Positions 11,806 to 23,714 of a stretch of DNA of 64,000 bases are shown here, in pieces. The translations under genes and the position numbers were made by a program. The DNA lies in NCBI GenBank assembly GCA_015680905.1, contig CM027383.1, forward strand, positions 37,446,501 through 37,510,500. The letters run 5' to 3'. The notes under the pieces are model-generated. The model searched no databases and was not told the DNA's origin. It saw only the letters and a program-made list of their open reading frames with translations. This stretch comes from Coptis chinensis (taxonomy: Eukaryota > Streptophyta > Magnoliopsida > Ranunculales > Ranunculaceae). Position 1 is the first letter of the stretch, and the number at the start of each line of letters is the position of its first letter.

Positions 11806-12704
11806 TGGTGCCGCCCATCGAGCTCGAGAGCGATCTCGGACCATGTGCCCTCCGCTACCAGTTTCGGAGTAGTTAGGGATAGCATCATTTGATGTTTTTA
11901 TGTTTATTTGTAGTTTCATTATTGTTATTTATTTTAATGTAAGTTTTATTTCAATAGTTTGAATTTTGTAGTGAAATGTACTCCGAATGAAAATGTTAAT
12001 ATAATGCGGTTATTTTTATTATGCGTGGTTGTCTCATATTGATCCCACCTTCCCAAATTGTTTGGGGGTGGTTTTATCAATTCCAGCATTATTTTTATAT
12101 AACCCTCGTGTTAGAATTTATTGCGGAGTCAAGGTGAAAATATGGCCGTTTAGGCATATCCAGGAATAAGTATAAGGGTAGGATGAAATCTAGATTAAAT
12201 AGGTAGATTCTATCATAAATTCATCCTAAAAGATACTAGGCTTGAATTAGAATCAAGAAAATGAGTTGTTTCCGTTTTCGGGTTTGGGAATTTTAGAATT
12301 TCCGGAAACTGCCGTAAATACTTTTGGCAACTTTCCGATCTGTTTTAGCAACTTAAAACCTATATAAACTTCATACATTCTACACTCACAACTCATATTA
12401 CACCTAAACTCCATCACTCACCTTTTACTCCCACGATTCCCACGTTTCGGCTCATTTTCCGAAGTTTCAAGAACTCCGGCTTCTACAGAGCGCACTCGCC
12501 TCAGATATTTTTATGAATTTTTGTCGAAGGCTCGCTTCAAGCTAAAAGCGACCTGCGCTCAAACACTGGAAATTCCAAATACTCAGAGCGCACTCGCGCC
12601 CTATCAGAGCGCACTCGCGCCCAATCTTCCGTGGACCAGAAAATTTCCAATTTTTGAGAGTAGTATCCGGATCATTCGCAGCTATTCCAGAGCGTAATTT
12701 TGAG
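11806..12704 (+). other. Non-coding block 2 of element B, between ORF2 and ORF3
   Basis: Contains a hairpin CCACCTTCCCAAA / TTTGGGGGTGG (12045-12073) whose right arm is a G-rich polypurine-like tract, then an AT-rich leader and three copies of the GAGCGCACTCGCGCC motif (about 12487, 12586, 12606) just before ORF3. No coding region seen. Confidence 0.55.
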
Positions 12705-13638
12705 ATGACATCTCCAACATTGATACCGGAACAGTCTTTCGAAGATTTGTTCCAAAGCACTACTTATGGTGCTTGGTTTTCATGGTTTATCACATCGTTA
12801 ATTGGGGAGCCGCTTTTATGGTAAGACTGATGCACTTTATTCTCCAAAGACTAGCATCCTATTTTTACGATAACTGCATTTTCTTTGAAAGACCGGATGG
12901 AGAACAAGTGTTCTCCATCAACATTGATAATGAACCAATGGAAATTACCAGGTTCTTGCTAGCATTTGTCCTTGGACTTGCTATGCCCGCTGAAATACAA
13001 GACCCATGGTGTTATTGGGTAGATAATATGTATGTCTACACTTACGAAGTTCTTGCATAAGTTAAATGCGGGCGAGGGCATTTTCCGTGATCGAGGACCA
13101 AGGGGACTATAACGCCGCTTTTGGTAGCTTGTCCATGAACATAGGAACTGTTATGTTTTGGATCATGCTAAACATTTTAGGGGAATGGCATTTTCTTCGC
13201 GGAATGATGCCACTTGCGCCGTTTTTCCTTGCTTTAGCCAGGGACGTATGTGTCATGACCTTCCCGAACCTTGATGTCTAGTTTAGCTCAATCCCATAGC
13301 ATGAGGCATAAGTACCTTCTTATGCCCGCTTTTAGTTTCCCATATTATGCTATGTTTCTTTCCTATTTTTGTACACGCTTCACGGATTGGATTACGGCTT
13401 CCATTAATCGTCCGACCCACCAATAGTATCATTCGATCTTTCCCGTAATGACTTGGCAAGGGTGGAGGATACAACCTCATCAGGTTGCACCCTACACCCC
13501 GCCGGACCAAGTGGCTCTTAATAGGTTAGCAATAATAGATGATAAATGGCGGGAAAGCCGGCAAATTATCATGGCATGGCAGATCTAAAGGAATCTCACT
13601 TCTTTATGGAAGAAGAGGATGAGGAAGATGATGAGTAA
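12705..13638 (+). pseudogene. ORF3 of element B
   Basis: Begins MTSP.LIPEQSFEDLF. It then shows ASYFYDNCIFFERPDGEQVFSI, EITRFLLAFVLGL and DPWCYWVDN, and ends in an acidic run before the stop at 13636-13638. The best preserved homologue is in C (53165-54085, minus). The layout (FYD..., GE.VF.I, I..LLAFV.GLP, RH.YLLM..) echoes ORF2, so both may be copies of one ancestral domain. Function unknown. Broken, a few breaks. Confidence 0.55.
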
Positions 13639-15388
13639 TGCGGGAGATAAGGTAAGTTTCATTCTAGTTAGTGTCTGCTTATGTCCCAAGCAATTTCATT
13701 CTTGTTAACCCCATAATGGGTAGAACTCGTATAGAGTTGCGTCAGTTTTTATTACCTATATTAGTACGTTCTAACTTTGTTTTGCAGATATCCCTGAATT
13801 TCACGCTGCTTCAATGGTATTTTTCCTACCCTCTTTATTTAAATGCTTTGAGGACAACGATGCTTCTTGTTTGGGGGCATAGAAACACATGTAATTAAGG
13901 CATCTGTTAGGATATAGATAGAGTTAATATGCATTTGTTTTCTAGTTAAAATTTTAAAAATTCAAAAATATAAATAAATAAGTTCATGCTATACACTTAG
14001 GAATAGTGGTATTGTTTTCCTTCTCTATGCTCTTAACAATCTAGAAGTCTCAATGTAGCTTTTGCATTAGAATAATTGTTAGAAACTTAGGTTAATATGT
14101 AGGTAATAATCTTTGCATCTATCTATAAATATATTACATGAGTATCTATGATTGTTAGCGAAGAAGTTTCGAAATCTAGGTTAGAGTACTTATTCTACAA
14201 ATCCTGTGAGAATATAGCCTAAAGCCTTATATGAGCTAAACATTTGAGAAATGACACAAGGGAGAAGTAAAATCCGGATAGAGAAATCACACGTCCACTT
14301 GCTTGATCACTATGCCATATCCTAAGCGAGAATTTAGGCCCTCTTTGGATCGATATAGCCAAAAATTCAAACCTATGAATTATTTTCCGCTAGTCGCCCC
14401 TCTGAGCCTTTCTTTAGCCTTTCATAAACCACAATCCCTTTACCCTGTTACAAAAACAAAAACAAAATAAAAAAATAAATCAACCTACCCAATTTAGAAT
14501 AAGTCTGAGAATAGAATGAGGAAGAAAGAAGAAGAGAAAAACTTGTGTAAACAAAAGTTAGTTAATTGCTTCAGAAAATAAAGAAAATCCAAGGAAAAGA
14601 AAAAAAATAGAAATAAATAAAAACTCCAAAAATAGAATAAAAGGGAGTCAAAAGCCAAAGAAAAGAAAAAGAAAAATATGGCTAGGGATGGAAACAAAGT
14701 ATAGAAGCAAAAGAAAATAACAAGGTTTTCTCTAAGTTACATAATATGAAAACTCTATTATCTCAGACTTGTCCTTTTTGAATATCCATTTCCTTCCTTC
14801 TTAAACCATCTCCTAATCCCCGCAACACCTAATAAAGACCTCTAGCTCATTTAAGAATAGGTTAGTGTGATAGTAAGTGGGATGTGTTTGATCGACTCCG
14901 AACTTCCTTGTTGTCATTGAGATTGTAAGGTAAAGTGTGCCCATCTGCAGACTAGAGTAGCTTAAACTTGAGTGGAAAAATCAGAGTGTTGTATCTTGAC
15001 TATTATTGTGAGAACCTACTTAAGGACGCTTATTCGAAGTTTCAAAAACGAACCTGCTAGGCATTTCATAGTATTACTCATTATATATATGTTTATTGTA
15101 GATGATTGATTATTATGCATATATTAGCTTACGTTTCGACTTGATTACTCTATATGCATTGCTAATGAGAGGTATAGATAATTTAGAGCATGAATAAGGA
15201 AACAATAGTTTTATTTCTTAGTCGTTGTAGTATAGATGAAGTTTGTGAGTACCTTCACTAGAAAACTCTCACAAGGCTATAACTCATCCACTAGGGAATT
15301 CCTAGTGGTTTAAGGCCTTGTTGCATATGGTCAATGCAATCGCACTCAGCGAAACGATTGCCATATCTTCATCTATAACTTAGTGGTT
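13639..15388 (+). other. 3' non-coding region of element B
   Basis: Long untranslated part of the family. An A/G-rich tract at 14450-14740 looks like an ORF on the other strand but is low complexity. A hairpin and G-rich tract (TGCTTTGAGGAC..., TTGTTTGGGGGC) lies at about 13844-13877. The stretch GGCCTTGTTGCATATGGTCA (15312-15331) recurs in C, D and E. Confidence 0.6.
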
Positions 15389-16914
15389 TGATAAGAGCCC
15401 GAAACTGTAGTTTTAACCCTATAACAGACATATTTTTAGACCAATTATGTGAGTAATAATTAAGAGTTAACACTGATTACGTATTTTTATGCATTTCAGG
15501 TTTCAAAGTCCATTATGTGCAGAAATGTGCCACTTTAGCAAGATAAAGAAGCAAAGGTCGGTTACTAAGGAGTTCCGTGATTAAAGGTAAAGATTCAAGA
15601 AGACAAAGCCTTTCTAAAGCCTGGTTAAAAGCTGAAAAGTCGACGCGGGCAGAAACAGCACACAAAGCCAGCAAAACTTCCGAAGGCCATATCTTTAGAC
15701 TCAGACCTCGGAATGGGGCCTACCTTATGTCAAAATGACCGACTCGGAAAGAGCTTTCTAATGGTTAAGCCTTGACCCAATCAGAGGAGCAAAAGTGGAC
15801 GGAAAGTCTGTTGAAGCCAACTGCAGCTGAAGAGGCCTTTTTGGACTGAAAGAATTGGGTTTTGGGCCTGATTCTCTGGCCCAAAACATGGCTCCAAGCC
15901 CATGCACGATTTTTGGATCTGAAAGTATAAAAACAAAAGCTTAGCTCTTTGTTAAAAAAAAGATTTCTTGGTAGATAGTTAATGGTAGATAGGTTAGAGT
16001 AAAAAGTAGCCATTAAAATAGCTTCTAGATCTAGTTTTTATTTAATTGTTTTTAATTAAGTTTAATTTCAAATCCAACTCTTGTTTTAGATAAAATTCTT
16101 AGAATCATTGTTCTTAATTCATTTGATAAATAAAATAGCTAGTTTGTCAATTTCGATTCTTGTCATTTACATTTGTGTTAGATCTGATTCATTTACTACT
16201 TGTTATTCAATTCTTAGTTATTAATTAGATTTTAATTATTGTTTAATTTAGATTAGTAAATTTCAATTCTTTATATCATGTTTAGTTTAACTTTAATCGG
16301 AAATGATTGCATAATGATTCTCGGCTAAACCTCCATTAGAGGGGGTTGAGAAGCCTTGATGAAAGCTTGATTCCGACTATCTTAGAATCGTCGTAATTTC
16401 CTTTCCACTCTAGAAATGATTAGTTCACCATGAGAATGGGTTTAATCGTTCACATGCTAGTTATGAATTGGTAGGAATGCCATGTGTAATTAGGGATTAG
16501 GAAGAACCAATTGTTCTGCGAAGCAGTTCAATTCGGATTACGACGATTCGTTGTTAATAGGATTAAGTCGAGTTAAGGTGGAATCAATCCCCTTCTAACT
16601 CCTTATCATAGAATCAACGTAGCATTCCCTTAGTTGTCCTAATAGTTAACTAGTGCATCTTGTGGGTAGTTGCATCATAGTCTAGTTGCCTTTTCGTAAA
16701 TCTCTCATTAGACCTTAAGTAGAGTAATTACACGCGATAACAAGCATGCGGAAGGACTAGGAGTGGAACGAATCACTCTACTCCACTATATCTCATAGGA
16801 TTGAGAGTAGAATCTTTGATAAGAATAAAGACACATAAGACTAGTTTTAGTTTACTTACGTTTTGAGTTCAACGTTCATTTCGTAGGTAAACTACCCAAT
16901 TTTCATTTTTATCA
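15389..16914 (+). repeat. 3' LTR of element B (1526 bp)
   Basis: Same bounds and length as the 5' LTR, nearly identical over most of its length, followed by target duplication GGGTC. Confidence 0.93.
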
Positions 16915-16919
16915 GGGTC

Positions 16920-17760
16920 CAAAGCGGTAAAAGCTGAAGTTGAAAAACTAAAGGCAGCTAATTTTGTCAGGGAGATCAATTTCTCCACCTGGATCTCTAA
17001 TATTGTCCCAGTATATAAGAAGAATGGGTCATGGAGAATATGTATCGACTTCACGGATCTAAACCGCGCATGTTCGAAAGACAGTTACCCTCTACCGCGG
17101 ATTGACAAATTGGTAGATGCGACGGCTGGACATGAACTATTATCTTTCGCAGATGGGTCATATGGCTATAACTAGATCCCATTGGATGAGGAAGACCATA
17201 AGCATGCAAGTTTCACAATCGAGGATGGCCTGTACTTTTATCAGGTCATGCCATTCAGACTGAAAAATGCGGGGGCCACATACCAGCACTTGGTGAACAA
17301 AATGTTTGAATGATTGATAAGAGACATTGTGGAGGTGTACATAGACGATCTCTTGATCAAGAGTCTGAAACGGGGAGATCATCTCTCCCACTTGAAACAT
17401 GCATTCGATGTCCGAGAGTATCGCATGAAATTTAACCCTGCAAAATGTGCTTTCGCTGTATCATCAAGGAAATGTTTAGGGTATCTGGTTACTAAGCGAG
17501 GAATCGAGAAAAACCCAGATCAGATCCGGGTGCTCAGAGAAATGCCTTCACCTAAGAATATGAAAGAGGTTCAAAATGTCACAGGTAGGTTAGCAGCTCT
17601 GAACAGGTTCATCTCCAAGTGTTCAGATAAGTGGAAACCTTTGTTTCAGTTACTTAGAAAAAAATACCTCCTTTGCATGGATAGAAGAACCAAAAAGCAT
17701 TCAATCAGCTTAAAACATACCTGGGGGCACCACCAATCTTTTCTAAACCAATTGAGGGAG
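16920..17760 (+). pseudogene. Reverse transcriptase of element A, main part
   Basis: Resumes pol of element A after the insertion of B. Motifs: VPVYKKNGSWRICIDFTDLN, YPLPRID, ATAGHELLSFADG, FYQVMPF.LKNAGATYQ, and the catalytic VYIDDLL at about 17335-17355, followed by NPAKCAFAVSSRKCLGYLVT and a thumb region (FISKCSDKWKPLFQLL). The enzyme copies element RNA into DNA. Order and motifs fit the Tat lineage. Broken, a few breaks. Confidence 0.9.
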
Positions 17761-17765
17761 AAGTT

Positions 17766-18083
17766 TTGGGTCTTTATCTCTATTCATCTGACTACGGTAT
17801 CAGTTCTATACTGATACATGTGGTTGAAAAGAAGGTTGAAAAACCTGTCTATTCCTTGAGCCGAACGCTCCTACCAGTAGAAACAAGATATCCTAAACTT
17901 GAAAGCGTCATTTTAGCTCTTGTTTTTGCAGCAGAGAAGTTACGACCGTACTTCCAATCCCACACTATCAGGGTAATCACAGAATACCAGTTACGATCAG
18001 TTCTAAAAAAGCCGAACAGGTCAGGGAGGTTAGCTAAGTTGTCCGTACAACTGTCAGAATATGATATTATCTATGTTCCGTGA
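17766..18083 (+). pseudogene. First RNase H domain of element A
   Basis: Follows the RT thumb: LYLYSSDYGISSILI, PVYSLSRTLLPVETRYP, LVFAAEKLRPYFQSH and LSEYDIIYVP. This is the usual gypsy RNase H that removes RNA from the RNA/DNA hybrid. A second domain follows at 18237. Confidence 0.85.
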
Positions 18084-18236
18084 ATCTTAGAGAAGGGTCA
18101 GGCACTAGCAAAATTCTTGGGAGATTTCCCAATAACTTACACTGGGTACAACTCAACAACCCCCAGTTCAGAAAAGGCCATCCTGCCTAAACCTCCAAAC
18201 GCCCATCCAGACCCATGGGAGTCGAGCTCTGGATGG

Positions 18237-18655
18237 TGATTGTTTGTGGATGGGTCTTCAAATGACAGAGGTGCAGGAGTGGGAGTTGTATTAATTATTC
18301 CTGACAACATGCAACTGGAGAAATCCATCTAGTTGGGTTGGAACACATCCAACAACGATGCAGAATATGAGGCAACACTTGTTGGCCTCACAATGGCTCT
18401 CGACCTGGGCCTGACACACCTCACAATGTTTAGTAACTCACAACTGGTTATGTTGCAAGTTGATGGAGGATATGAGGCCAGAGATAAGCGAATGGCCAAA
18501 TAGTTGGAATTGGTAAGGGGTCTACAAGGCAAGTTTGAGAACATTTAGTTCTATCAGCTGCCTCGATCAAAAAATCGACACATAGATGCTTTGGCATATG
18601 TTGCCTCGATGTTGGGCAATAACGTGTCTCGTTCTATCCCGATAGAGTTCTAAGA
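18237..18655 (+). pseudogene. Second (archaeal-like) RNase H domain of element A
   Basis: Contains LFVDGSSNDRGAGVGVVL, WNTSNNDAEYEATLVGL, LDLGLTHLTMFSNSQLV and LPRSKNRHIDALA, the D-E-D style pattern of the extra RNase H that Tat elements are known to carry after their own RNase H. This doubles as lineage evidence for Tat. Broken, a few breaks. Confidence 0.85.
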
Positions 18656-18859
18656 GAAATCCACCATCCAACCACTCACAGTTATAATAGTTTGTGTTAT
18701 TCCAGCCATCAGTCCAAATTGGATGGATCCATACAAGTCCTAGCTCAAAGATGGGACACTCCCTGAGGATAAGAATGTAGTAAGGCGCCAGCCTGCAAAG
18801 ATACAAAGATTCACCCTCATTAAAGATAATCTGTATAAAAAGTCCTTTCTGGGACCTCA

Positions 18860-19950
18860 TCTTTGATGTCTCTCCCCAGACCTTGCTAAACAAGTTGTGT
18901 GAGAGGTTCATGAAGGAATTTGTGGCAACCACGCTAGGGGCAGAACACTAGCTCTCAAGATCTTAAGGCAAGAATACTTTTGGCCTTACATACAAAAGGA
19001 TGCACATGTTTTTATTTGCAAATGTGAAAAGTGTCAACGATATGCTCTGCTTATCCATGCTTCAGCAACGGAATTGCACCCATTGGCTAGCCCATGGCCA
19101 TTTGCACAGTGGGGAGCTGACATTATAGGACCTCTACCACCGGCTCCCAGCAATATCAGATTCTTACTGGTAGCAATGGATTACTTCACCAAGTGGATAG
19201 AAGTAATTCCCTGGTTTTCATTCGAGAATAGTATGTCAGAAAGTTCATTTGGAACAACATTGTCTGTAGGTTTGGCATACCCAAAGTTATCATCTCAGAT
19301 AATGGGCAACAGTTCGCTGGGGGATTGGTCGCTGAACTTTGTGAGGAGTTTCACATTACCCATATGTTTTCAACTCCAAGGTATCCGCAAGGCAATGGCC
19401 AGGTTGAAGCCTTTAATAGAGTTATTTTGGATAACATGAAGCGTAAACTAGATGACACCAAAGGTTTATGGGTTGAGGAACTACATAAGGTCTTATGGGC
19501 ATACTGCACTACACCCAGACGGTCAACTAGTGAGTCCCCATTTTCACTGACCTACAGAACTGAAGTTGTCATACCTCCTAAACTGGTAGCTCCCACTTAG
19601 AAATCTAACGTTGTACACACCCTTGACAATGATGAACTGTTATACAGAGAAATGGATCTCTTAGATGAAAAGAGGGAAAGTGCCACACTGCGCTTATCTG
19701 CCAATCAACAGATTCTGAAAAGATCATACGACAAGAGAGTTCAAATTCGGTCTTTCAAATCTTGAGATCTGGTTCTATGTGAAATCCCAGAGCCCAACAG
19801 CAAGGTTGGGCCCAACTGGGAATGACCATACATCATCGACAAAGTTGGTCAAACTGGTTTTTACTACATACGCACTGTTGAAGGAGACGTTCTTGTCAAA
19901 CCATGGAACGCATGGCACCTTCACAAGTACTATTAGTAAATTGTTATTAA
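18860..19950 (+). pseudogene. Integrase of element A
   Basis: An HHCC zinc-binding part near 18910-19060 (VHEGICGNHARG ... CKCEKCQRYA) is followed by a DDE core: WGADIIGPLPPAP, LVAMDYFTKWIEVIP, GNGQVEAFNRVILDNMKRKL and LWAYCTTPRRST. A C-terminal tail runs to about 19950. The enzyme would insert element DNA in the genome. No chromodomain seen, as expected for Tat. Broken, a few breaks. Confidence 0.85.
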
Positions 19951-20963
19951 TTCTTCTTTATGCATTGTTTACACCTCTCCATGTCATCAATAAATTTCTC
20001 CAAAGTTCTTTATTTATGATCCACACTGGACTAAGCATTTAGGGAATTATCTTCTCACTATATGTTCAAGAATATTGTATGCCAATTTGCTTTCGAACCA
20101 GTGATACTGAGTATGGAAAAGTTGAGCTGTATGCCAGTTCCTTTCACATCCCCACACAGCTAGAACTGTAAGCTAGTTCTTTCAAACTGTGATTATCCTC
20201 GATCTGTTAAGCCTTTAGGGAATCGGACCACACTAACTATTCAGTAAACTGTATGCCAGTTTGACTTGGAACAAAAGATAGTGTTCTTGAGAGCCTGAAC
20301 TGTATGCCAGTTTCTAGAGCTCTCAATACATCTAACATAGGGGTTGCTAGGAAGATCTGGGTTGGATCCAGATCCTAGCATGCAATCATTGGCTTGGAAC
20401 TATATCGACATGAAGGTGCTGAGGAGGACTACCCCACTACTGTTTGGATGATAACCTATACATTTTTTAGATAAATAGGACCTGTCGTTATGAAACACAA
20501 TGTCGTGCTCATTAAACCAAGTTACTTTCGCAAAGACATATGTCTCTATTGCGATCGAACTCTTACTTACAGTTAACTTGAATGGCTTCCATGACATCCT
20601 GATCAGATTATGGTTATGCATCATTTTAATCTGTTTAGCCTACGATGGTCACCTATTGTTGTTCCAAATAAACTTTGGGGGCATTAGGGGTAGAGTATGT
20701 ATAGTAACATATGTCATATAAACATAAAATGCTATAAATGTATGCATAAACTAGAAGAGTTACAGAGTTTAGTAAGTAAATAGTATGCATGCATAAACTA
20801 GAAGAGTTGCAGAGTTCAGTAAGTAAATAGTATGCATGCATAAACTAGAAGAGCTACAGAGCTCAGTAAGTAAAATAGTATGTGAGCTACATAGCTCAAT
20901 ATTATAAACCAATAGAATAATTGTTTAAAAATAATTGTTTATGTGAATCATCAACTGAGAGGC
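19951..20963 (+). other. 3' region of element A with short and 47-bp repeats
   Basis: No coding region on the + strand. About five spaced copies of a motif like CTGTATGCCAGTTT lie at 20075-20320. A 47-bp tandem array follows at 20741-20885. Repeats between integrase and the 3' LTR are known in Tat/Ogre-type elements. Confidence 0.7.
20741..20885 (+). repeat. 47-bp tandem repeat, three copies, in element A
   Basis: GCATAAACTAGAAGAG starts at 20744, 20791 and 20838, a period of exactly 47 bases. The third copy runs into diverged sequence that repeats part of the unit (GAGCTACATAGCTCA). Confidence 0.9.
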
Positions 20964-23602
20964 TTATAAAGCAGGGGTAGAACCAAACTTTGGTTCACCA
21001 TTAGTGCTTGCTGCGGCACCATCGTCAAGAACTCTTGTTTCACTTTCAAGAACAGACTGTGTGGTTAGATTAGCTAGAATGGACGAAGGCTGAACATAAC
21101 ACTGACCTGAAGTTGGAACTTGCAAAAAAGGAAGCTGAACGGGAGGCATGTCATCATTGGTGTCTTCTTCAGAAGATGAGGAGGCATCAAGCATAAGTTC
21201 TTCCTGGATAGCTGAGATACTGGTGTTTAGATCAGGAAACAAGATGAAGGGGTTGGTCACCCATCCCTGATCATCCAACTGAGAGACATATCCAGTAGCC
21301 TCAATCACCTCCTCAAACTTAACTTGTTTGGCTGCATCGAATGACTCTTCAGAAACATCAAACACTCTCAGAGCAAAGCGAATGGCATTTTCAGCTGACC
21401 TCTTCTTTACCTCCTTCAGCACTTGAGAATAGAACTCAGAGATCTCCGCCAAGAGGTCTCCAGCTTTCTTATCAGAGCAAATATGTTTCTCTTTTAGAGC
21501 CCTCTCATAGCCTGACATGACCTCATTTGTATGGGCAATGGCTTGGCCAAGTGTCCTTATCTCGGTGTTCCTACGGTGAAGTTCCCCTTGGACCTAGTCA
21601 TGTTTTGCTTGTGGGGTGGTGAAGTGGGCATGTAGTTCCAAGAACTTCACCTTCCAAGTGGCGGTGGTAGTAGCTCCTTTTTGGGCTTTCTCTAGAGAGC
21701 TTCAAAGGTTAGAGATAGTGTCTCTCATATTCTTGAAGCTAGTATCAGATTTCTTCTCTTTCACCAAGAGCTGGTCAACCTGGATCTGTAGCTCTGTAGT
21801 TCTCTTCTCAGCAGCCTCTTTCACCCAGATCAGCTCATCGGTAGCCATGGCATCAGTGGATGTATCGGCAGAGGCCGCAAAGATGGGTTCTTTCATAGCC
21901 AAAAAGTTAATTACTAACTGGAGAAGAATATAGGATGTGTAAGTAACACAATCAAAGAAACCGAACATTGAACAGAGAAGAAAGTCTTACCTTGGCAAGG
22001 TGAATAGCAGATCGGAAAAAGGACAGGTCTAAGGTCCTAGCTATGTTGCCTTCAGCCTTGTTAACAGGAAGTCGCACAACTTCCAGAACTCCAAGCGTGA
22101 TATCAACATCTTTGAGAGTGTTTGTTGGTAACATATAGTTCATCAGTTCGTCCCCAACGCCTCATCTCCATAATCATCTCCCTCTAAGGAGAATCTAGAG
22201 ATCTTGGCAAAAAGGGAATGTCGTCACTCGCCCCCCTCCTATCACTAAATCGAGGAGGAGGGAGAGCGACAGTTACAACAGTTGTTTCAGCAATGTTCTT
22301 CCCCTTGCAATTATCAGGGAGGGAAGGGTCAACAGTCAGAAGGACATTGTCACCAGTTTATCTAGAACCTATGAAAGGATCTGGAACTGGTAGGGGTACA
22401 ACTACTTTCTCAAAATCAGAACGAGGAATAGTCATAGGAACCTTAAAAAGTGTTTCTTCATGAATAGAGAGAGGGCGGAACTTCATTTTCTTACTAGATA
22501 GGGCAACATCAGAAGCAGCTCTCTTTAGCTTATGATGGTTGGACGCACGCACTTCCTTTTGAAAATTACTAGCGGCCAGCAGTTCATGAGGCAGTTTAAG
22601 GTCTTTCCCGCCAATGATCACACAATCATCACTAACAACAGGCTCCTGAACCGGGCCCGATGCTGTAGCATCACTAGAAGCGGCCACAGAGCTCTTCTCC
22701 TTGTGGTTTCCTTTTCTTTTAGTACTCAAAGAAGATTCATCCTGAACTAGAGGAGGAAGAAGTCCGGCATCCTGATCCACAGGAGGAGGAAGTGTTGTGC
22801 GCCCAGAATTCACAGTATTTATCCCAAAAGGGGAAAAGCCAGGGGCAAGTTGCAGCAATTCTTCAGTGGACATGTTGAAATATTGAAAAAGACAGGTGGG
22901 ATCAGGAACTATCACCCAAGGCATCCTATGTTCCTTGGAGATCTTCTTGATAAAGTCCACCATAGCAACATCAGTTGCAGTTAGTTGATTCTAGGGGAAA
23001 GAGTCATCTAAGGAATAATAGCAAAGAAATTTAGGCGAAAGACTCTTATATCAAATTATAAAGTTTCTAAGTAAGAAGACTTACTGGTAGGAGCATTAGT
23101 GTGTTTTATAGGAACAGGAATTCCCATTGGCTCACCCTCAGCATCACCCAACACACGAAGGTGGTGATCAACCCAGCCTTCATCACTCTGCTTCCCCTAA
23201 AAAAGTACGATTGGAGAGTTCTTATCTTTGGTCATGAGATAATAGTATGATTGGTCATGAATACGCCGAACCTCAGAAAAGTAACCAAACACCCAACAGT
23301 TCAGAGTGAATCCATGTCTCTTGGCAAGAAGGGCATAATACATGACAATTTTGTAAAACAGGGGTGCTGCCTGATCAAGAGCAAGATTGAGTGAATCAGA
23401 CACTCTCTTAGCAATGGGTGAAGAGGAAGAGTGAGTCCGGCCCTAAGCTGACCAATGGTGATGAGCGCCACTTCTTCATAGACCAACTCATCAGATAACC
23501 TCCCCACTCCAGGCCGATATCCTCAGGGATGTGAAATTTCTCTCGGATCAGTTCCAGGAAGGAAAGATCTTTAAAGTTTACAATTGACCAGTTGGGATTC
23601 AT
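20964..23602 (-). pseudogene. Antisense gene (aORF) of element A with gypsy-type transposon domain
   Basis: On the minus strand, open stretches run from an ATG at 23600-23602 to a stop at 20964. The first block (23602-23197) has GQLRAGLTLPLHPLLREC and MYYALLAKRHGFTLNCWVFGYF, resembling the 'putative gypsy type transposon' domain (Pfam Transposase_28) seen in extra ORFs of Tat elements. The second (22963-22358) is basic and Ser/Lys-rich. A coiled-coil-like block (21968-21702: EAAEKRTTELQIQVDQLL) and an acidic C-terminal block (21518-20964) follow. Gaps near 23087-22992 and 21991-21922 start GTAAG and end in CTAG or CCAG, so they look like introns. A TATA box lies 113 bases before the ATG. Antisense ORFs in this position are known for Tat elements; function unknown. 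Treated as part of the fossil. Confidence 0.75.
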
Positions 23603-23714
23603 GATCGGAAAAGCAAAAAAGTTTCAAGTTTTGGTTAAACCCTAACGGGAGATCAAAAGGTTCAGTATGCAGAAAAAAGTAGCAGAAGAGATAATGAGAG
23701 TTCTCTCACTAGAT

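Larger units (their letters stand above)
4331..16914 (+). mobile_element. Element B: complete-length Athila-like LTR retrotransposon without recognisable RT/integrase
   Basis: LTRs at 4331-5854 and 15389-16914 start TGATAAGAGC and end TTTTTATCA. The insertion is flanked by the perfect 5-bp duplication GGGTC (4326-4330 and 16915-16919) in the pol gene of element A. Internal order: primer binding site, Athila-like gag, protease with LLDTGASVN, linker ORF, ORF2, ORF3, long A/G-rich 3' region. No reverse transcriptase, RNase H or integrase motif is seen anywhere between 5855 and 15388. The two LTRs are nearly the same along most of their length, so the insertion is fairly young, but the coding parts are broken many times. 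It appears to be a non-autonomous family member with both ends and target site intact. Confidence 0.93.

Noticed and set aside
14494-14697. Minus-strand ORF rich in Phe, Leu and Ser
   Set aside because: Translation of an A/G-rich tract; the same low-complexity tract gives similar false ORFs at 37629-37850 and 50076-50306.
20741-20885. CRISPR-like array
   Set aside because: Three tandem 47-bp units with no unique spacers, inside a plant retroelement; a plain tandem repeat.
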